Source of the DNA: an uncultured bacterium
Lineage (GTDB): Bacteria > Myxococcota_A > Polyangia > Polyangiales > Houyiibacteriaceae
Direction of reading: 5' to 3'
NCBI GenBank assembly: GCA_938024995.1
Contig: CALJDU010000006.1
Coordinates: 147,052-211,051 of the forward strand
DNA length: 64,000 nt
The notes beneath the pieces are model-generated. The model was given only the letters and a program-made list of their open reading frames with translations, did not search any database and had not been told where the DNA came from. The translations under genes and the position numbers were made by a program. Shown here one piece after another: positions 10,950-19,457 of this stretch (within the stretch, counting starts at the first letter, position 1; each line of letters opens with the position of its first letter).

Positions 10950-12215
10950 TCACGTGACGTTCGGCGAGGCTCTCGGGCCGGAACGAGGAAGACGAAGAAC
11001 CAGGTCCCCACTTTCGGCGCTGAGCGTTCCGTCATGCGCGCGGGCGATCCGCGCGGTCAGCGACAAACCGAGTCCCAGCGATCCCCTTGAGTCCGCGTTG
11101 TCGAGCCCGCGTCGATCGGGTCCGCCTTTACGCGCGTAGGGCGCGACAAGCTGAGCGAGTTCTTCATTCGTCAGTCCGTCGCCGTGATCGCGGACCAGGA
11201 AGCAGACCTCGTCGTCGCTCCCCGTCACAGTGACCGAGCGCAGCCCGCCGCCATGGTCTCTCGCGTTTCGGATGAGGTTCGTAAGCGCGCGAAGGAGAAG
11301 CGTGGGGTCTGCCCGCAGCTGCACGTCGTCGTCTGCGCTCAGGTCGCTCTCGTCGAACGCCTCGAGGGCGCGCCTCGCGATCGCGGCGCCGTCCACCTCG
11401 CGGAGCTCGGTTCCGATCGCGTCGAGCTTGCCGCCCGCGAGGAGCTGGCCGACGAGATCATCGATCGCCAGGACCTCGTCCTCGAGCTCACCCGCGTATC
11501 GCTCGTCGAGCCCATGGTCGCGGGCGTGGTCGATGAGCAAGCGCGCGTGCCCGAGCGGGGTCCGGATCTCGTGGCTCACGCTAGCGAGCAAGAGCTTCTG
11601 ATCCTCCGCGTGAGCCTCGACCCGGCGGGCCATTTGATTGAGCGCGTTCTTGAGCGTGCGCACCTCTGCCGGGTCGTGATGGTGCTCCTCGAGCCGCGCG
11701 GAAAAGTCGCCGCCGCCGATCTTCTCCGCGAGCTCGGCGGTCTCCTGGAGCGAACGGCTGAGTCGCTTCGCGATCTGTCCAGCGATGAGCCACAGGCCGA
11801 ACAGGAAGAGCCCGATGAGTCCCGCTCCGCGGATCACCTCCGCGCGACGATGCCGTTTGCACACGCGGATCTCGCCGACGACCTCGCCGCCGCGCCGCAC
11901 GCTAGCCCGCAGCGCGTGATCACCACAGCTCCCGGACCGCGCCACCAGCTCGTCGAGGTCACGAACCTCGATCTCGACGTTGATGGTCGCGGCCAGCTCG
12001 TCGGCCAACGCTTGCAGCGCCGCGTCTTGTTCCCATCGCTCCGCGAAGCGAGCCGCGACAAAGTCGGCCGCGGTCGTGAAGCCGGTGGCGTCGCGCTGCT
12101 GAGAGAAGTGGGCGATCGCCGCGACCAGGAGGGCCACCAACAAGAGCGCGCCCCCGAACCAGAGAAAGAGGCGCCGCTGAAGCGTGCCGCGATGTCCGTG
12201 CGCGTAGCGTTTCAC
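10950..12215 (-). CDS. Sensor histidine kinase (CpxA/EnvZ-like architecture)
   Basis: Membrane two-component sensor that phosphorylates the regulator encoded just upstream. Two transmembrane helices (about 16-37 and 130-148) flank a periplasmic domain of about 90 residues holding two cysteines (Cys97 and Cys119) that could form a disulfide. A HAMP linker follows, then HisKA with His215 in SHEIRTP, and an HATPase domain with the N-box NLIRNARDHG, G1 DHGDG and G2 GSLGLGLSL. The start is a GTG that overlaps the regulator stop as GTGA, so the two are translationally coupled. The upstream CpxP/Spy-like gene suggests sensing of envelope or metal stress (inference). Confidence 0.95.
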   Translation of the reverse strand: MKRYAHGHRGTLQRRLFLWFGGALLLVALLVAAIAHFSQQRDATGFTTAADFVAARFAERWEQDAALQALADELAATINVEIEVRDLDELVARSGSCGDHALRASVRRGGEVVGEIRVCKRHRRAEVIRGAGLIGLFLFGLWLIAGQIAKRLSRSLQETAELAEKIGGGDFSARLEEHHHDPAEVRTLKNALNQMARRVEAHAEDQKLLLASVSHEIRTPLGHARLLIDHARDHGLDERYAGELEDEVLAIDDLVGQLLAGGKLDAIGTELREVDGAAIARRALEAFDESDLSADDDVQLRADPTLLLRALTNLIRNARDHGGGLRSVTVTGSDDEVCFLVRDHGDGLTNEELAQLVAPYARKGGPDRRGLDNADSRGSLGLGLSLTARIARAHDGTLSAESGDLVLRLPRSGPRASPNVT

Positions 12216-12886
12216 GGGGACTCGTCCGCGAGCACGTAGCCAACGCCGCGGACCGTTCGGATCCGGCTGGGACGTTTCGGGTCGTCGCCGAGCTTCTTGC
12301 GGAGCTTGGAGATGTGCACGTCGACGGTCCGCTCGGAAACGATCACGTCGCGACCCGCGGCGGCGAGAAGCGCGCTCCGCGGGACCACTCGTCCCGCGCG
12401 CCGGAGCAGCGCGACCAAGAGATCAAACTCAAGGCCGGTCAGCTCGACGGCGCGACCTTCAATGGTCACCTCGCGCCGGGGAACGTCCGCGACCAGTCCC
12501 GCGACGCTGAAGCGCTCTTCGTTCATCACGTTGCGACGGGTGACAGCGCGGATCCGAGCGAGGAGCTCACGGGCAGAGAACGGCTTGCTGACGTAGTCGT
12601 CCGCGCCGAGCTCGAGGCCTACGACGCGATCGGTCTCTTCGCCTCGCGCGGTCAGCATCACGACCGGCACTTTGCTCTTCTCGCGGATCCGCCGAAGCAC
12701 CTCGAGGCCGTCCATCCCCGGCATCATCACGTCGAGAAGCACGACGTCCGGGCCGCTCTCCAGGGCGCGCAATCCGCTCGGCCCATCGGCCGCGTGGCCA
12801 ACGACCACTCCGTGTCCACCAAGGTAGTCACGGAGCAGGTCGAAGAGCCTCGCGTCGTCGTCGATGAGGAGGGCCGAGAGAGTCAT
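12212..12886 (-). CDS. OmpR-family response regulator
   Basis: 224-residue DNA-binding regulator partnered with the overlapping histidine kinase. The receiver has acidic Asp10/Asp11, phosphoacceptor Asp52, the LTA segment around 78-80 and Lys101 in VSKPF. The winged helix-turn-helix output domain (about 130-224) contains the ELTGLEFDLL and RTVDVHISKLRKKLG segments typical of OmpR/PhoB. It lies 27 bases after a small exported-protein gene and a Spy/CpxP-like gene, which are plausible members of its own regulon, as in cpxRA-cpxP and zraPSR layouts. Confidence 0.95.
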   Translation of the reverse strand: MTLSALLIDDDARLFDLLRDYLGGHGVVVGHAADGPSGLRALESGPDVVLLDVMMPGMDGLEVLRRIREKSKVPVVMLTARGEETDRVVGLELGADDYVSKPFSARELLARIRAVTRRNVMNEERFSVAGLVADVPRREVTIEGRAVELTGLEFDLLVALLRRAGRVVPRSALLAAAGRDVIVSERTVDVHISKLRKKLGDDPKRPSRIRTVRGVGYVLADESP

Positions 12887-12913
12887 TGCCGGGAGTGTAT
12901 GCGACGAGTCGCG

Positions 12914-13177
12914 TTACGGAGCGACCGGAGCGGGCTGCGGCACAGGGACGTAGACCGGGACCGTGACGAATTGTGGCGCCGCGACGCTCGGGTTCGGGAC
13001 CGCGCGCTGAGCTGGCGCGTCCAAATCTCGAGCGGCCTGCACGCACGTCCGGGCGACGTGGTTCATCACGCGTTGCCGGTGATGATGACGGTGATGCGCG
13101 TGCGCGGCGATCCCTGCGCTGAAGCCGGAGACCGCGCCGAGGGCGAGCACGATCGTGATGATTCTATCTCGGACCAT
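12914..13177 (-). CDS. Small exported His-rich protein in stress module
   Basis: 87 residues. The start chosen (ATG at 13177) has a strong AAGGAG ribosome site a few bases upstream. A longer start at 13210 would create an ATGA overlap with the preceding stop codon but lacks a good ribosome site. A signal peptide (about 1-25) ends in HA, directly followed by a His/Arg cluster (HAHHRHHHRQR) and then a Pro/Val-rich C-terminus. It sits between the Spy/CpxP-like gene and the response regulator. The His cluster suggests metal binding in the periplasm, but no family is recognised. Confidence 0.7.
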   Translation of the reverse strand: MVRDRIITIVLALGAVSGFSAGIAAHAHHRHHHRQRVMNHVARTCVQAARDLDAPAQRAVPNPSVAAPQFVTVPVYVPVPQPAPVAP

Positions 13178-13206
13178 GGATGTTCTCCTTGGGAAGGGGT
13201 TACGGC

Positions 13207-13677
13207 TCATCGGTAGGGACCACTGGTTGCGCGGTGGCCGAAGAGATCAAAGAGCTGCGCGCGTTGATCCGCGTCGAGCGTCGCGTGCATCTTCTGAAGC
13301 GCGTGCTTGAGCGCGGTCTGCGCGCGGGTGACCACATCGCGCTGGGTCTCGAAGACCGCGTCGAGCTCCACCTCGTTGAGATCGTCCGCGCGGACCGCGT
13401 CGACCATGCCGTGCCTGCCCGCGCGGAGCTCGTCTTTGAGCGGGAAGAGCGTGCGCGTCAGCTCGTCGACGATGTCGTGGATCTCCCGCGCTTGATCGTC
13501 GCTGGCGTCGACCACGTCCAGCATCCGCTCGACCTTGTGCCGAAGCAGGCGTCGCTTGAACCCGCGATGGCGTCGACCGTGACCGCGACGACGTCCTCCG
13601 CCGCGGAAACCGTGCAACCGGCGCTTGTGATGAATCAGTCCCGCGAGACACGCGGCACCGAAGAGAAACCCAAACAT
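13207..13677 (-). CDS. Spy/CpxP/ZraP-like periplasmic stress protein
   Basis: 156 residues, with an AAGGAG ribosome site seven bases before the ATG. A short hydrophobic N-terminus (FGFLFGAACLAGLI) is followed by a very basic His/Arg/Gly segment and then an all-helical region. Two helical hairpins contain LDVVDASDDQAREIHDIV and a LDADQRAQLFDLF segment near the C-terminus, which matches the LTxxQ-type repeat of Spy/CpxP and heavy-metal-sensor families. These are small periplasmic chaperones or metal sensors controlled by two-component systems. It is the first gene of the minus-strand module with the His-rich peptide, OmpR regulator and sensor kinase. Assignment rests on helix pattern and context, so it is moderate. 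Confidence 0.75.
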   Translation of the reverse strand: MFGFLFGAACLAGLIHHKRRLHGFRGGGRRRGHGRRHRGFKRRLLRHKVERMLDVVDASDDQAREIHDIVDELTRTLFPLKDELRAGRHGMVDAVRADDLNEVELDAVFETQRDVVTRAQTALKHALQKMHATLDADQRAQLFDLFGHRATSGPYR

Positions 13678-13800
13678 GTTCTGACTCCTTCTTGGCGGGC
13701 TCCCTGCCCGTCACAAAGTCATCTTGGGTCTCGCGTGTGAACGGAGTGTGTGCGCGATTGTGAAGAAGTGTGAAGTCGCGCGCGCGAGGTCAGCGAGGGC

Positions 13801-14313
13801 TCAAAGACCGGTGACCGTGAGCCCGACGATCTTCTCGAGCGGCGCGTTGTCTCGCTCGGTCTCGCAGTAGCCGTGCCCGTCGAGGTCGAGCGTCTTGAGG
13901 TTGGGGAGCGCTTCGATCCCCGTGAAGTTCGTCACTTGGTAAATCGACGACTCGCCGCCCGTGTCGAGCTCGCCGTCGAAGAGCTGCAGCGCGGATTCGG
14001 ACTCGCCTTCGACGATGATGTAGATCTCGTTCCCGCCGTCGAAGTGGATCGCCTCAACCTGCGCGAGCTGCTCGGCGGTGAGGTCGAGCGTGCCGAGCGT
14101 CGCGAGCACCCCGCGGAGGATCGCCTCCACGTTGTCTTGGTCTTCGACGACGCGATCACCTTCCTCTTCGGCGATGAACTTCTCGAAGGGAGCGACGGCG
14201 GTTTGGATGAGCGGGTTGAGCTGTTCTTTGTTGACCGCGCCAGCCGTCATGAGCGCTTCAAGAACGCCGAGCTGGAACCCCGCACACGGAAAAAGGTCGT
14301 TGAGCTTCGGCAT
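13801..14313 (-). CDS. Uncharacterised 170-residue protein downstream of ttcA
   Basis: Start set at the ATG encoding MPKLND; an upstream extension would run antisense through ttcA and has shadow-like composition. The protein is acidic and cytoplasmic, with no signal peptide. Its N-terminal half is helical (GVLEALMTAGAVNKEQ...), and the C-terminal half alternates strands and short turns (IEALPNLKTLDLDGHG). Similar small proteins occur in myxobacteria as DUF-type families, possibly DUF6892, which I cannot verify. It follows the ttcA stop by 32 bases on the same strand and may be co-transcribed. Function unknown. Confidence 0.8.
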   Translation of the reverse strand: MPKLNDLFPCAGFQLGVLEALMTAGAVNKEQLNPLIQTAVAPFEKFIAEEEGDRVVEDQDNVEAILRGVLATLGTLDLTAEQLAQVEAIHFDGGNEIYIIVEGESESALQLFDGELDTGGESSIYQVTNFTGIEALPNLKTLDLDGHGYCETERDNAPLEKIVGLTVTGL

Positions 14314-14345
14314 CGGGTCTTCGCGTCTTTCGCTGTTCGTCCGGA

Positions 14346-15155
14346 TCAGAGGATCGGGAGCTGGCGGGCTCCGGGTCGCGCGGGCGGCGGGAGATCGCTC
14401 TCTTCTTTGGTCAGCTTCAGATCCATCAAGTGGCTCGGGCGTACGTTGCCGAGCGCGGCGAGCATGCTCTCGCGCACCTTCGGGATCTTCTCTTCGAGCT
14501 CCGTCAGCATCTGCTTGACGTTCTGCCGCCAGAGGTTGTCTTGAGAGCCGCACAGGTTGCACGGCAAGATCGGGAACGCCTTCTCGTCGGCGAGCGTCGC
14601 GATGTCTTTTTCGGCGGCGTACATGAGCGGGCGGATAACGGTGTTGCGGCCGTCTTTGGTCACGAGCTTGGGCGGCATCGAGCCGATCGATCCCGCGAAC
14701 ATCATGTTGAGCATCAGCGTCTCGATCGCGTCGTCTCGGTGATGACCGAGCGCGATCTTCTGACAGTCGAGCTCCTCCGCGAGGTTGTAGAGGATCCCGC
14801 GACGAAGCCGAGAGCAGAGCGAACAGTACGTCTTCCCCTCTTCGACCCGGTCGGTGACGATCGAGTACGTGTCTTCCGAGACGATGCGGTAGTCGAACCC
14901 GCCCGCTTCGAGCCACTCACGGAGCGGCGCCCCGTCGTAGCCGGGGTGCCCTTGATCGAGGTGGACCGCGATCAGGGAGAAGGGAACCGGGGAGCGTCGA
15001 CGTGCGCGCTCGAGCAGGTGCAGCATCGCGTAGCTGTCCTTGCCGCCGCTCATGCACACCATCACCCGGTCGCCCGCCGCGATGAGATCAAAGTCCCGAA
15101 TGCAGCGACCCATCGATCTCGCGAGATCCCGTTCGAGGCGGTCGTGCAGCGGCAT
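14346..15155 (-). CDS. ttcA: tRNA 2-thiocytidine synthetase TtcA
   Basis: ATP- and iron-sulfur-dependent enzyme that converts cytidine-32 to 2-thiocytidine in tRNA. The PP-loop SGGKDS lies at 36-41. The two cysteine pairs that hold the iron-sulfur cluster are present: Cys111/Cys114 in CSLC and Cys199/Cys202 in CNLC. GHHRDDAIET (about 137-146) is also typical of the family. The ATG encoding MPLHDRL gives 269 residues, close to the usual 270-310; a longer frame upstream begins in the intergenic region with no homology. It is divergent from the kinase gene across 191 bases and probably co-transcribed with the small downstream gene. Confidence 0.95.
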   Translation of the reverse strand: MPLHDRLERDLARSMGRCIRDFDLIAAGDRVMVCMSGGKDSYAMLHLLERARRRSPVPFSLIAVHLDQGHPGYDGAPLREWLEAGGFDYRIVSEDTYSIVTDRVEEGKTYCSLCSRLRRGILYNLAEELDCQKIALGHHRDDAIETLMLNMMFAGSIGSMPPKLVTKDGRNTVIRPLMYAAEKDIATLADEKAFPILPCNLCGSQDNLWRQNVKQMLTELEEKIPKVRESMLAALGNVRPSHLMDLKLTKEESDLPPPARPGARQLPIL

Positions 15156-15346
15156 AGCCCGAATGTACGCAGCTGTAGACGCCCCGCAAGCGTTCCCGAA
15201 CCTCGGGAAAAAGCGCGGTTGATCTGCGGGTGAGGGTCGTCGCTTGCGCAAAATCGCCAAAGGTACAGACCCAAGTGAGCGTCAAAGCTGTGCGGGTAGT
15301 TTCGACCTCCCAACCGGCCTGATACCATTCGGCGACTCAACCCCTG

Positions 15347-16897
15347 ATGATGAGCGAGGAATATCCCGACGACGCGCCCACGAAGGCAGCGATTCGACTG
15401 CCGCAACGTGACTGGGTGGGTGAGGTCATTGACGGTCGCTACCGGATTCTGGAGAAAATCGGTGAAGGCGGCATGGGTTCTGTCTATGCCGCGACCCACC
15501 TGAAGCTGGGGAAGAAGGTCGCGCTAAAGATCATCCATCCCGATCTCATCGGGGACCAGGAGATGGCGACCCGTTTCGCGCGGGAGGCGATGGCGAGCGG
15601 CCGGTTGGAGCACCCCAACGTGGTTTCCGCGCTCGACTTCGGAACGCTCCCAGACGGCGCGGCCTATCTCGCGATGCAGTTCGCGAAAGGGCGCAGCCTT
15701 GAGCAGGCGCTTGAGACCGATGGCCGCTTCGGTTGGGCGGACGCGTGTGACATCGCTGCGCAGGTCGCGGACGCGATGGGAGCGGCTCACGCCCAAGGCA
15801 TCATTCATCGCGATCTCAAGCCGGAGAACATCCTGCTCGAGAAGAACGAGAACGGCATCAAGGTGCGCGTCCTCGATTTCGGGATCGCGCGGGTGCCGAA
15901 GAACGCCATGAACGCTCCCGCTGGCGCCGCGCCTCGGCGGTCGCTCACGCGGGTCGGCACGGTGATGGGTACACCGGGTTACATGGCGCCGGAGCAGGCG
16001 GTCGGCGACGACGTCGATGTGCGCGCGGACATCTACTGCCTCGGCATCGTCCTCTGGGAGATGGTCGCGGGACGAGCGCTCTTCCCGATGACCGACCTCA
16101 CGGAGATCGTCGCGGAGCAATACAAGGAGTCGGTGCCGCCGCTCGGCAAGGAGACCGGCGACGCGACCATCCCCGCGACGCTTGAGTCCTTGGTCGTGCG
16201 CTGTCTTCGGCGAAAGCGTGACCAGCGACCGGAGAGCGCGGTCGAGATCCGGGACGCGTTGCGCGAGCTCATCTTTGATGTGCGCGCTCGGTCTGGGATG
16301 CGCCCCGCGGCGAACGCGCCGCGCGAGGACGACACGCGTAAGATCACGACCGGCGCGGGCAAGATCGCGGTCACGCCTGACGCAGGTGTCGACACAAAGA
16401 AGCAGAAGATGTTCATGGCCGCGGGAGCGCTCGCGCTCTTGCTCATCGGGGGCATCGCGATCGCGGCGCTGGGAGGCGACGACTCGACGGTCACCCCGCT
16501 CGACGAACCCGTGATGGAAATGGACGAAGGTCCAACCGCTGAGGAGCTCGTCATCGCGATCGAAGACGTGCTCGCGCATGGGTCGGAGCGTCGCCGTCAG
16601 GCCGCCGCGAACCTCTTGCTGTCGGTTCCCGCCGATGACATTCCCCGTTTCGCGGTCCTCGCGGCACAGATCGAGCTTGAGCCCACGTGCACCGGGAAGC
16701 GCACGCTGCTGCGTGAGTTGGCGGACCTTCAGGAGCCCCACTCGCTGCCGCTGGTGATGCGCTTCGACACTGGCCCGCAGACCGGGATTCGCTGCCTGGC
16801 GCGAGTGAACGCGCGGCTGAAGCGTACCCTCAACGCGATCATTGAAGCCGAGGCCGGAGCCGCGGGTCCGGAAGAGGGCGCTGAAGCCAACCCGTAA
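15347..16897 (+). CDS. Membrane-anchored Ser/Thr protein kinase
   Basis: 516 residues. Active Hanks-type kinase domain (about 30-310): glycine loop GEGGMGSVY (39-47), Lys61, HRD 154-156, Asn161, DFG 177-179, and an activation segment with GTPGYMAPEQ. A transmembrane helix lies near 353-375. The C-terminal ~120 residues, placed outside the membrane, are helical with two cysteines (CTGKRTLL and GIRCLAR) that could pair; I recognise no named sensor domain there. It starts at tandem ATG codons. Downstream genes on the same strand are an acidic-linker lipoprotein (52 bases) and a methyltransferase, with no clear functional link. Confidence 0.94.
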   Translation: MMSEEYPDDAPTKAAIRLPQRDWVGEVIDGRYRILEKIGEGGMGSVYAATHLKLGKKVALKIIHPDLIGDQEMATRFAREAMASGRLEHPNVVSALDFGTLPDGAAYLAMQFAKGRSLEQALETDGRFGWADACDIAAQVADAMGAAHAQGIIHRDLKPENILLEKNENGIKVRVLDFGIARVPKNAMNAPAGAAPRRSLTRVGTVMGTPGYMAPEQAVGDDVDVRADIYCLGIVLWEMVAGRALFPMTDLTEIVAEQYKESVPPLGKETGDATIPATLESLVVRCLRRKRDQRPESAVEIRDALRELIFDVRARSGMRPAANAPREDDTRKITTGAGKIAVTPDAGVDTKKQKMFMAAGALALLLIGGIAIAALGGDDSTVTPLDEPVMEMDEGPTAEELVIAIEDVLAHGSERRRQAAANLLLSVPADDIPRFAVLAAQIELEPTCTGKRTLLRELADLQEPHSLPLVMRFDTGPQTGIRCLARVNARLKRTLNAIIEAEAGAAGPEEGAEANP

Positions 16898-16949
16898 GCG
16901 GGCCGGTCGCCTGCTCGCGACGCGGGATCGATCAAGCTATCGTAGCGGC

Positions 16950-17558
16950 GTGTCTTCCCTTATTGCGCGCTCCCGTTCCTTGTCTCGCCTCACCGTTGTC
17001 CTGTTGTCGCTCGTCGCTTTGCTTGGCTGCGGGGATGACGACGCGATGGACACGTCGCCGCCGGATGCGGCAGAGGACGTGAGCGCAGACGTGAGCGGAG
17101 ACGTGAGCGGAGACGCGCGTGACGATGTCGCTCGTGACGTGGGCGAAGACACCGCAGGCGGACCTTTCATCGTCGTCGGGACCGGTCTCTCCGAGTTCAT
17201 CACGGTCGAGAACGGCGATGAGCTCGAGATGGTGATGGGACCTCAAGGTGGCTGGCACATCGACGTCTCTGTGCAGATCCGCGGCCTCGTGCCCGAAGAC
17301 CTCGAGCTCGAGATCAACGGCTTCGACGAGGAGACTGGAGAGCAGGTCGCGATTCGCGTCGAGCGCATCCTCTCCCCGCGCCGCGTTTTGGAGGACGGAG
17401 AAGGTCACGTCCGCCTGGGCGATCTCCTGGTCTTCATGATCCTCTCGGAGGACGAGATTGTGGGGCGTAGCGTCCGCGTGGAGGCCCGCTGCACCCAGCC
17501 GGACGGACTCAGCGCGGAAGACTCCATGGTTGTCGTGATCGCCGACGACGAGGCGTAA
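16950..17558 (+). CDS. Lipoprotein with Asp-rich repeat linker
   Basis: 202 residues from a GTG start; a start further upstream would overlap the kinase gene and add a basic, shadow-like leader. The signal peptide ends in a good lipobox (ALLGC, lipid Cys27) followed by GDDD. The linker carries a 12-base repeat encoding DVSA/DVSG units (DNA about 17078-17118). The rest is one beta-rich domain of about 140 residues with a late Cys, resembling an Ig-like or choice-of-anchor fold, but I assign no family. The outer-membrane location is inferred from the lipobox. Confidence 0.8.
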   Translation: MSSLIARSRSLSRLTVVLLSLVALLGCGDDDAMDTSPPDAAEDVSADVSGDVSGDARDDVARDVGEDTAGGPFIVVGTGLSEFITVENGDELEMVMGPQGGWHIDVSVQIRGLVPEDLELEINGFDEETGEQVAIRVERILSPRRVLEDGEGHVRLGDLLVFMILSEDEIVGRSVRVEARCTQPDGLSAEDSMVVVIADDEA

Positions 17559-17644
17559 CGAAGACCGCTCGTCGCAGGAGTTGCCCGGGAGGCGTCTCCA
17601 GGAGTTGCTCGGGAGGTGCGGCGGACCTACCTAGAACCGCTACT

Positions 17645-18682
17645 ATGGACACGATGAACTCTACGCCCATGCTCGCGCGCGCGGCCTACCGCGCACAGCA
17701 CACGTCGATGATCTGGTCGAGCACGATGGCGCAGATGGCGCTTCGACGCGTCACCCGCAGCAAGATCGGTCCGCCACCGCCCGATGTGCAGGAGTCGGTC
17801 GACCAGCGTCTTCGTGAGCTCCTCGATCGCGACCTCGCGAACGTCGACGCCGGCCACTACCCGGCCTCGCTCCTCTTTCAGATGCCGGTGCGCGAGTACG
17901 CCAAGACGTTCCCGCGGCTCCTCCGCGAGTTCCCGCGCGTCCTCGCTCGGATCGCGCGTCGTGACTACAAAGATCTCCCGAAGGACGTCGACCTCGCGAA
18001 GTACCCGCCCTACTTCCGGCGGACGTTTCACTGGCAGACGGATGGCTATCTCAGCAAGCGCTCCGCGGAGCTCTATGACGCCGGGGTTGAGTTCCTCTTC
18101 GCGGGCACCGCGGACATCATGCGGCGGCAGATCATCCCGCCGATCTCGAAGTTCATCAAAGAGCGCGGCGCGGACGACGCGCGTTTGCTCGACGTCGCCG
18201 CGGGGACAGGTCGCACGCTCTCGCAAATCGCGATCGCGCACCCCAAGCTGCGACTGACCGCGCTCGATCTCTCGCCCTTCTACTTACAGGTCGCGCGGAA
18301 GCAGCTGCGCGATGTGGCGGACGTCTCGTTCGTCGCCGAGAACGCCGAGGCGATGCCGTTTCAGGACGCGCATTTCGACATGGTGACGAGCGTCTACCTC
18401 TTTCACGAGCTCCCCAAGAACGCGCGGCGCAATGTCTTTCGCGAGATGTTCCGGGTGCTCCGCCCGGGCGGCCTCTTGGTCATCGAAGACTCCGCGCAGC
18501 TGGCGGAGAGCGCCGAGCTCGCCGAGGTTCTCGGGAACTTCAGTCAGGAGTTCCACGAGCCCTTCTACGCGGACTACGTTCGTGACGACCTCCGCGCCGC
18601 GCTCGAGGCCACCGGATTCGATGTCGAAGAGGTGCAAGAGTGCTTCGTCGCCAAGGTCGTCGTGGCGCGCAAGCCAGCGTAA
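17645..18682 (+). CDS. SAM-dependent methyltransferase, class I
   Basis: 345 residues. The N-terminal ~150 residues are helical and include YAKTFPRLL and FHWQTDGYLS. The methyltransferase core begins with LLDVAAGTGRT (about residue 180), the SAM-binding motif I. TALDLSPFY is motif II, and ENAEAMPFQDAHFDMV is motif III/IV of the UbiE/MenG-like group. VLRPGGLLVIED is the motif typical of small-molecule methyltransferases. The acceptor is unknown. It starts 86 bases after the lipoprotein gene and ends 16 bases before the archaemetzincin gene, so it may share a transcript with it. Confidence 0.9.
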   Translation: MDTMNSTPMLARAAYRAQHTSMIWSSTMAQMALRRVTRSKIGPPPPDVQESVDQRLRELLDRDLANVDAGHYPASLLFQMPVREYAKTFPRLLREFPRVLARIARRDYKDLPKDVDLAKYPPYFRRTFHWQTDGYLSKRSAELYDAGVEFLFAGTADIMRRQIIPPISKFIKERGADDARLLDVAAGTGRTLSQIAIAHPKLRLTALDLSPFYLQVARKQLRDVADVSFVAENAEAMPFQDAHFDMVTSVYLFHELPKNARRNVFREMFRVLRPGGLLVIEDSAQLAESAELAEVLGNFSQEFHEPFYADYVRDDLRAALEATGFDVEEVQECFVAKVVVARKPA

Positions 18683-18698
18683 GCGTACGATCGCCGCG

Positions 18699-19457
18699 GT
18701 GACCGATCGCGCTCGTCAGCTCCTCCTGTTCCTCTGCATCGTGATGCTGAGTGGATGCGACGGCGCGGAGGCGCAGCGCGAAGAGCCACGCGCTGAACCG
18801 ACCCAAGCGCCAGTCCCCGCGCCGACCGAAGCGATCGAACCCGCGGTTGCCGAACCGCCCGCGGACCTGAAGCGCGCGCTCGTGAAGCTCGTCGTCCTGG
18901 GCGAGTTCGACGACGCGCTCGCGGAAGCGGTCGCGCAGGGTCTTCGTGATGAGCTCCAGGTAGAGGTCGAGATGATCTCCGGTGAGCCGCTCCCGCGCCG
19001 CGCGTACTACCGACCGCGTCGTCGCTATCGCGCGGAGCGTTTGCTCGACCATCTTCGTCAGCGCCTCGAAGGCGCCCCGGCGAGTGTCCGCGTGCTCGGC
19101 CTGACCTCCGTCGACATCTCGACCACGAAAGGCAACGTGCGCGACTGGGGGATCCTTGGCCTCGGCGACATCGGCGGACGCGCGTGCGTGATCAGCTCGT
19201 TCCGCATGCGCCGTCGCGGGCTTCGTGATCAGGCGCACCTCCGCTTTCGGGTCGTGAGCACCGCCATTCACGAGGTCGGCCATACGCTGGGCCTCGAGCA
19301 CTGCCTCGAACCGCGGGGCGTGATGAACGATGCGCGCGGGACGATCCGGACGGTGGACCAGAGCAGCGGCCACCTGGGGCCCGAGTGTCGCGCGGAGCTC
19401 GATCGGGAGGAGCCGCGGCGATTCGACTTCTCCCAGGCGACTGAAGCTTCCCCGTGA
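18699..19457 (+). CDS. Exported archaemetzincin-family metalloprotease lipoprotein
   Basis: 252 residues from a GTG. A signal peptide ends in LSGC (lipid Cys20), then comes a Pro/Glu-rich spacer to about residue 55. The catalytic domain shows archaemetzincin hallmarks: AYYRPRRRYRAERLL (102-116), VLGLTSVDIS (132-141) and the zinc site HEVGHTLGLEHC with His191, Glu192, His195, His201 and the adjoining Cys202, then Met209 for the Met-turn. The family pattern has four cysteines binding a second zinc. Here Cys202 and Cys230 remain, but the middle two positions are Gly207 and Gly227. The stop overlaps the next gene start as GTGA. Family is firm; export and the changed zinc site are unusual for this otherwise mostly cytosolic family. 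Confidence 0.88.
   Translation: MTDRARQLLLFLCIVMLSGCDGAEAQREEPRAEPTQAPVPAPTEAIEPAVAEPPADLKRALVKLVVLGEFDDALAEAVAQGLRDELQVEVEMISGEPLPRRAYYRPRRRYRAERLLDHLRQRLEGAPASVRVLGLTSVDISTTKGNVRDWGILGLGDIGGRACVISSFRMRRRGLRDQAHLRFRVVSTAIHEVGHTLGLEHCLEPRGVMNDARGTIRTVDQSSGHLGPECRAELDREEPRRFDFSQATEASP

Noticed and set aside
14314-14916. Upstream extension of the small gene at 13801
   Set aside because: Runs antisense through ttcA with Arg-rich noise.
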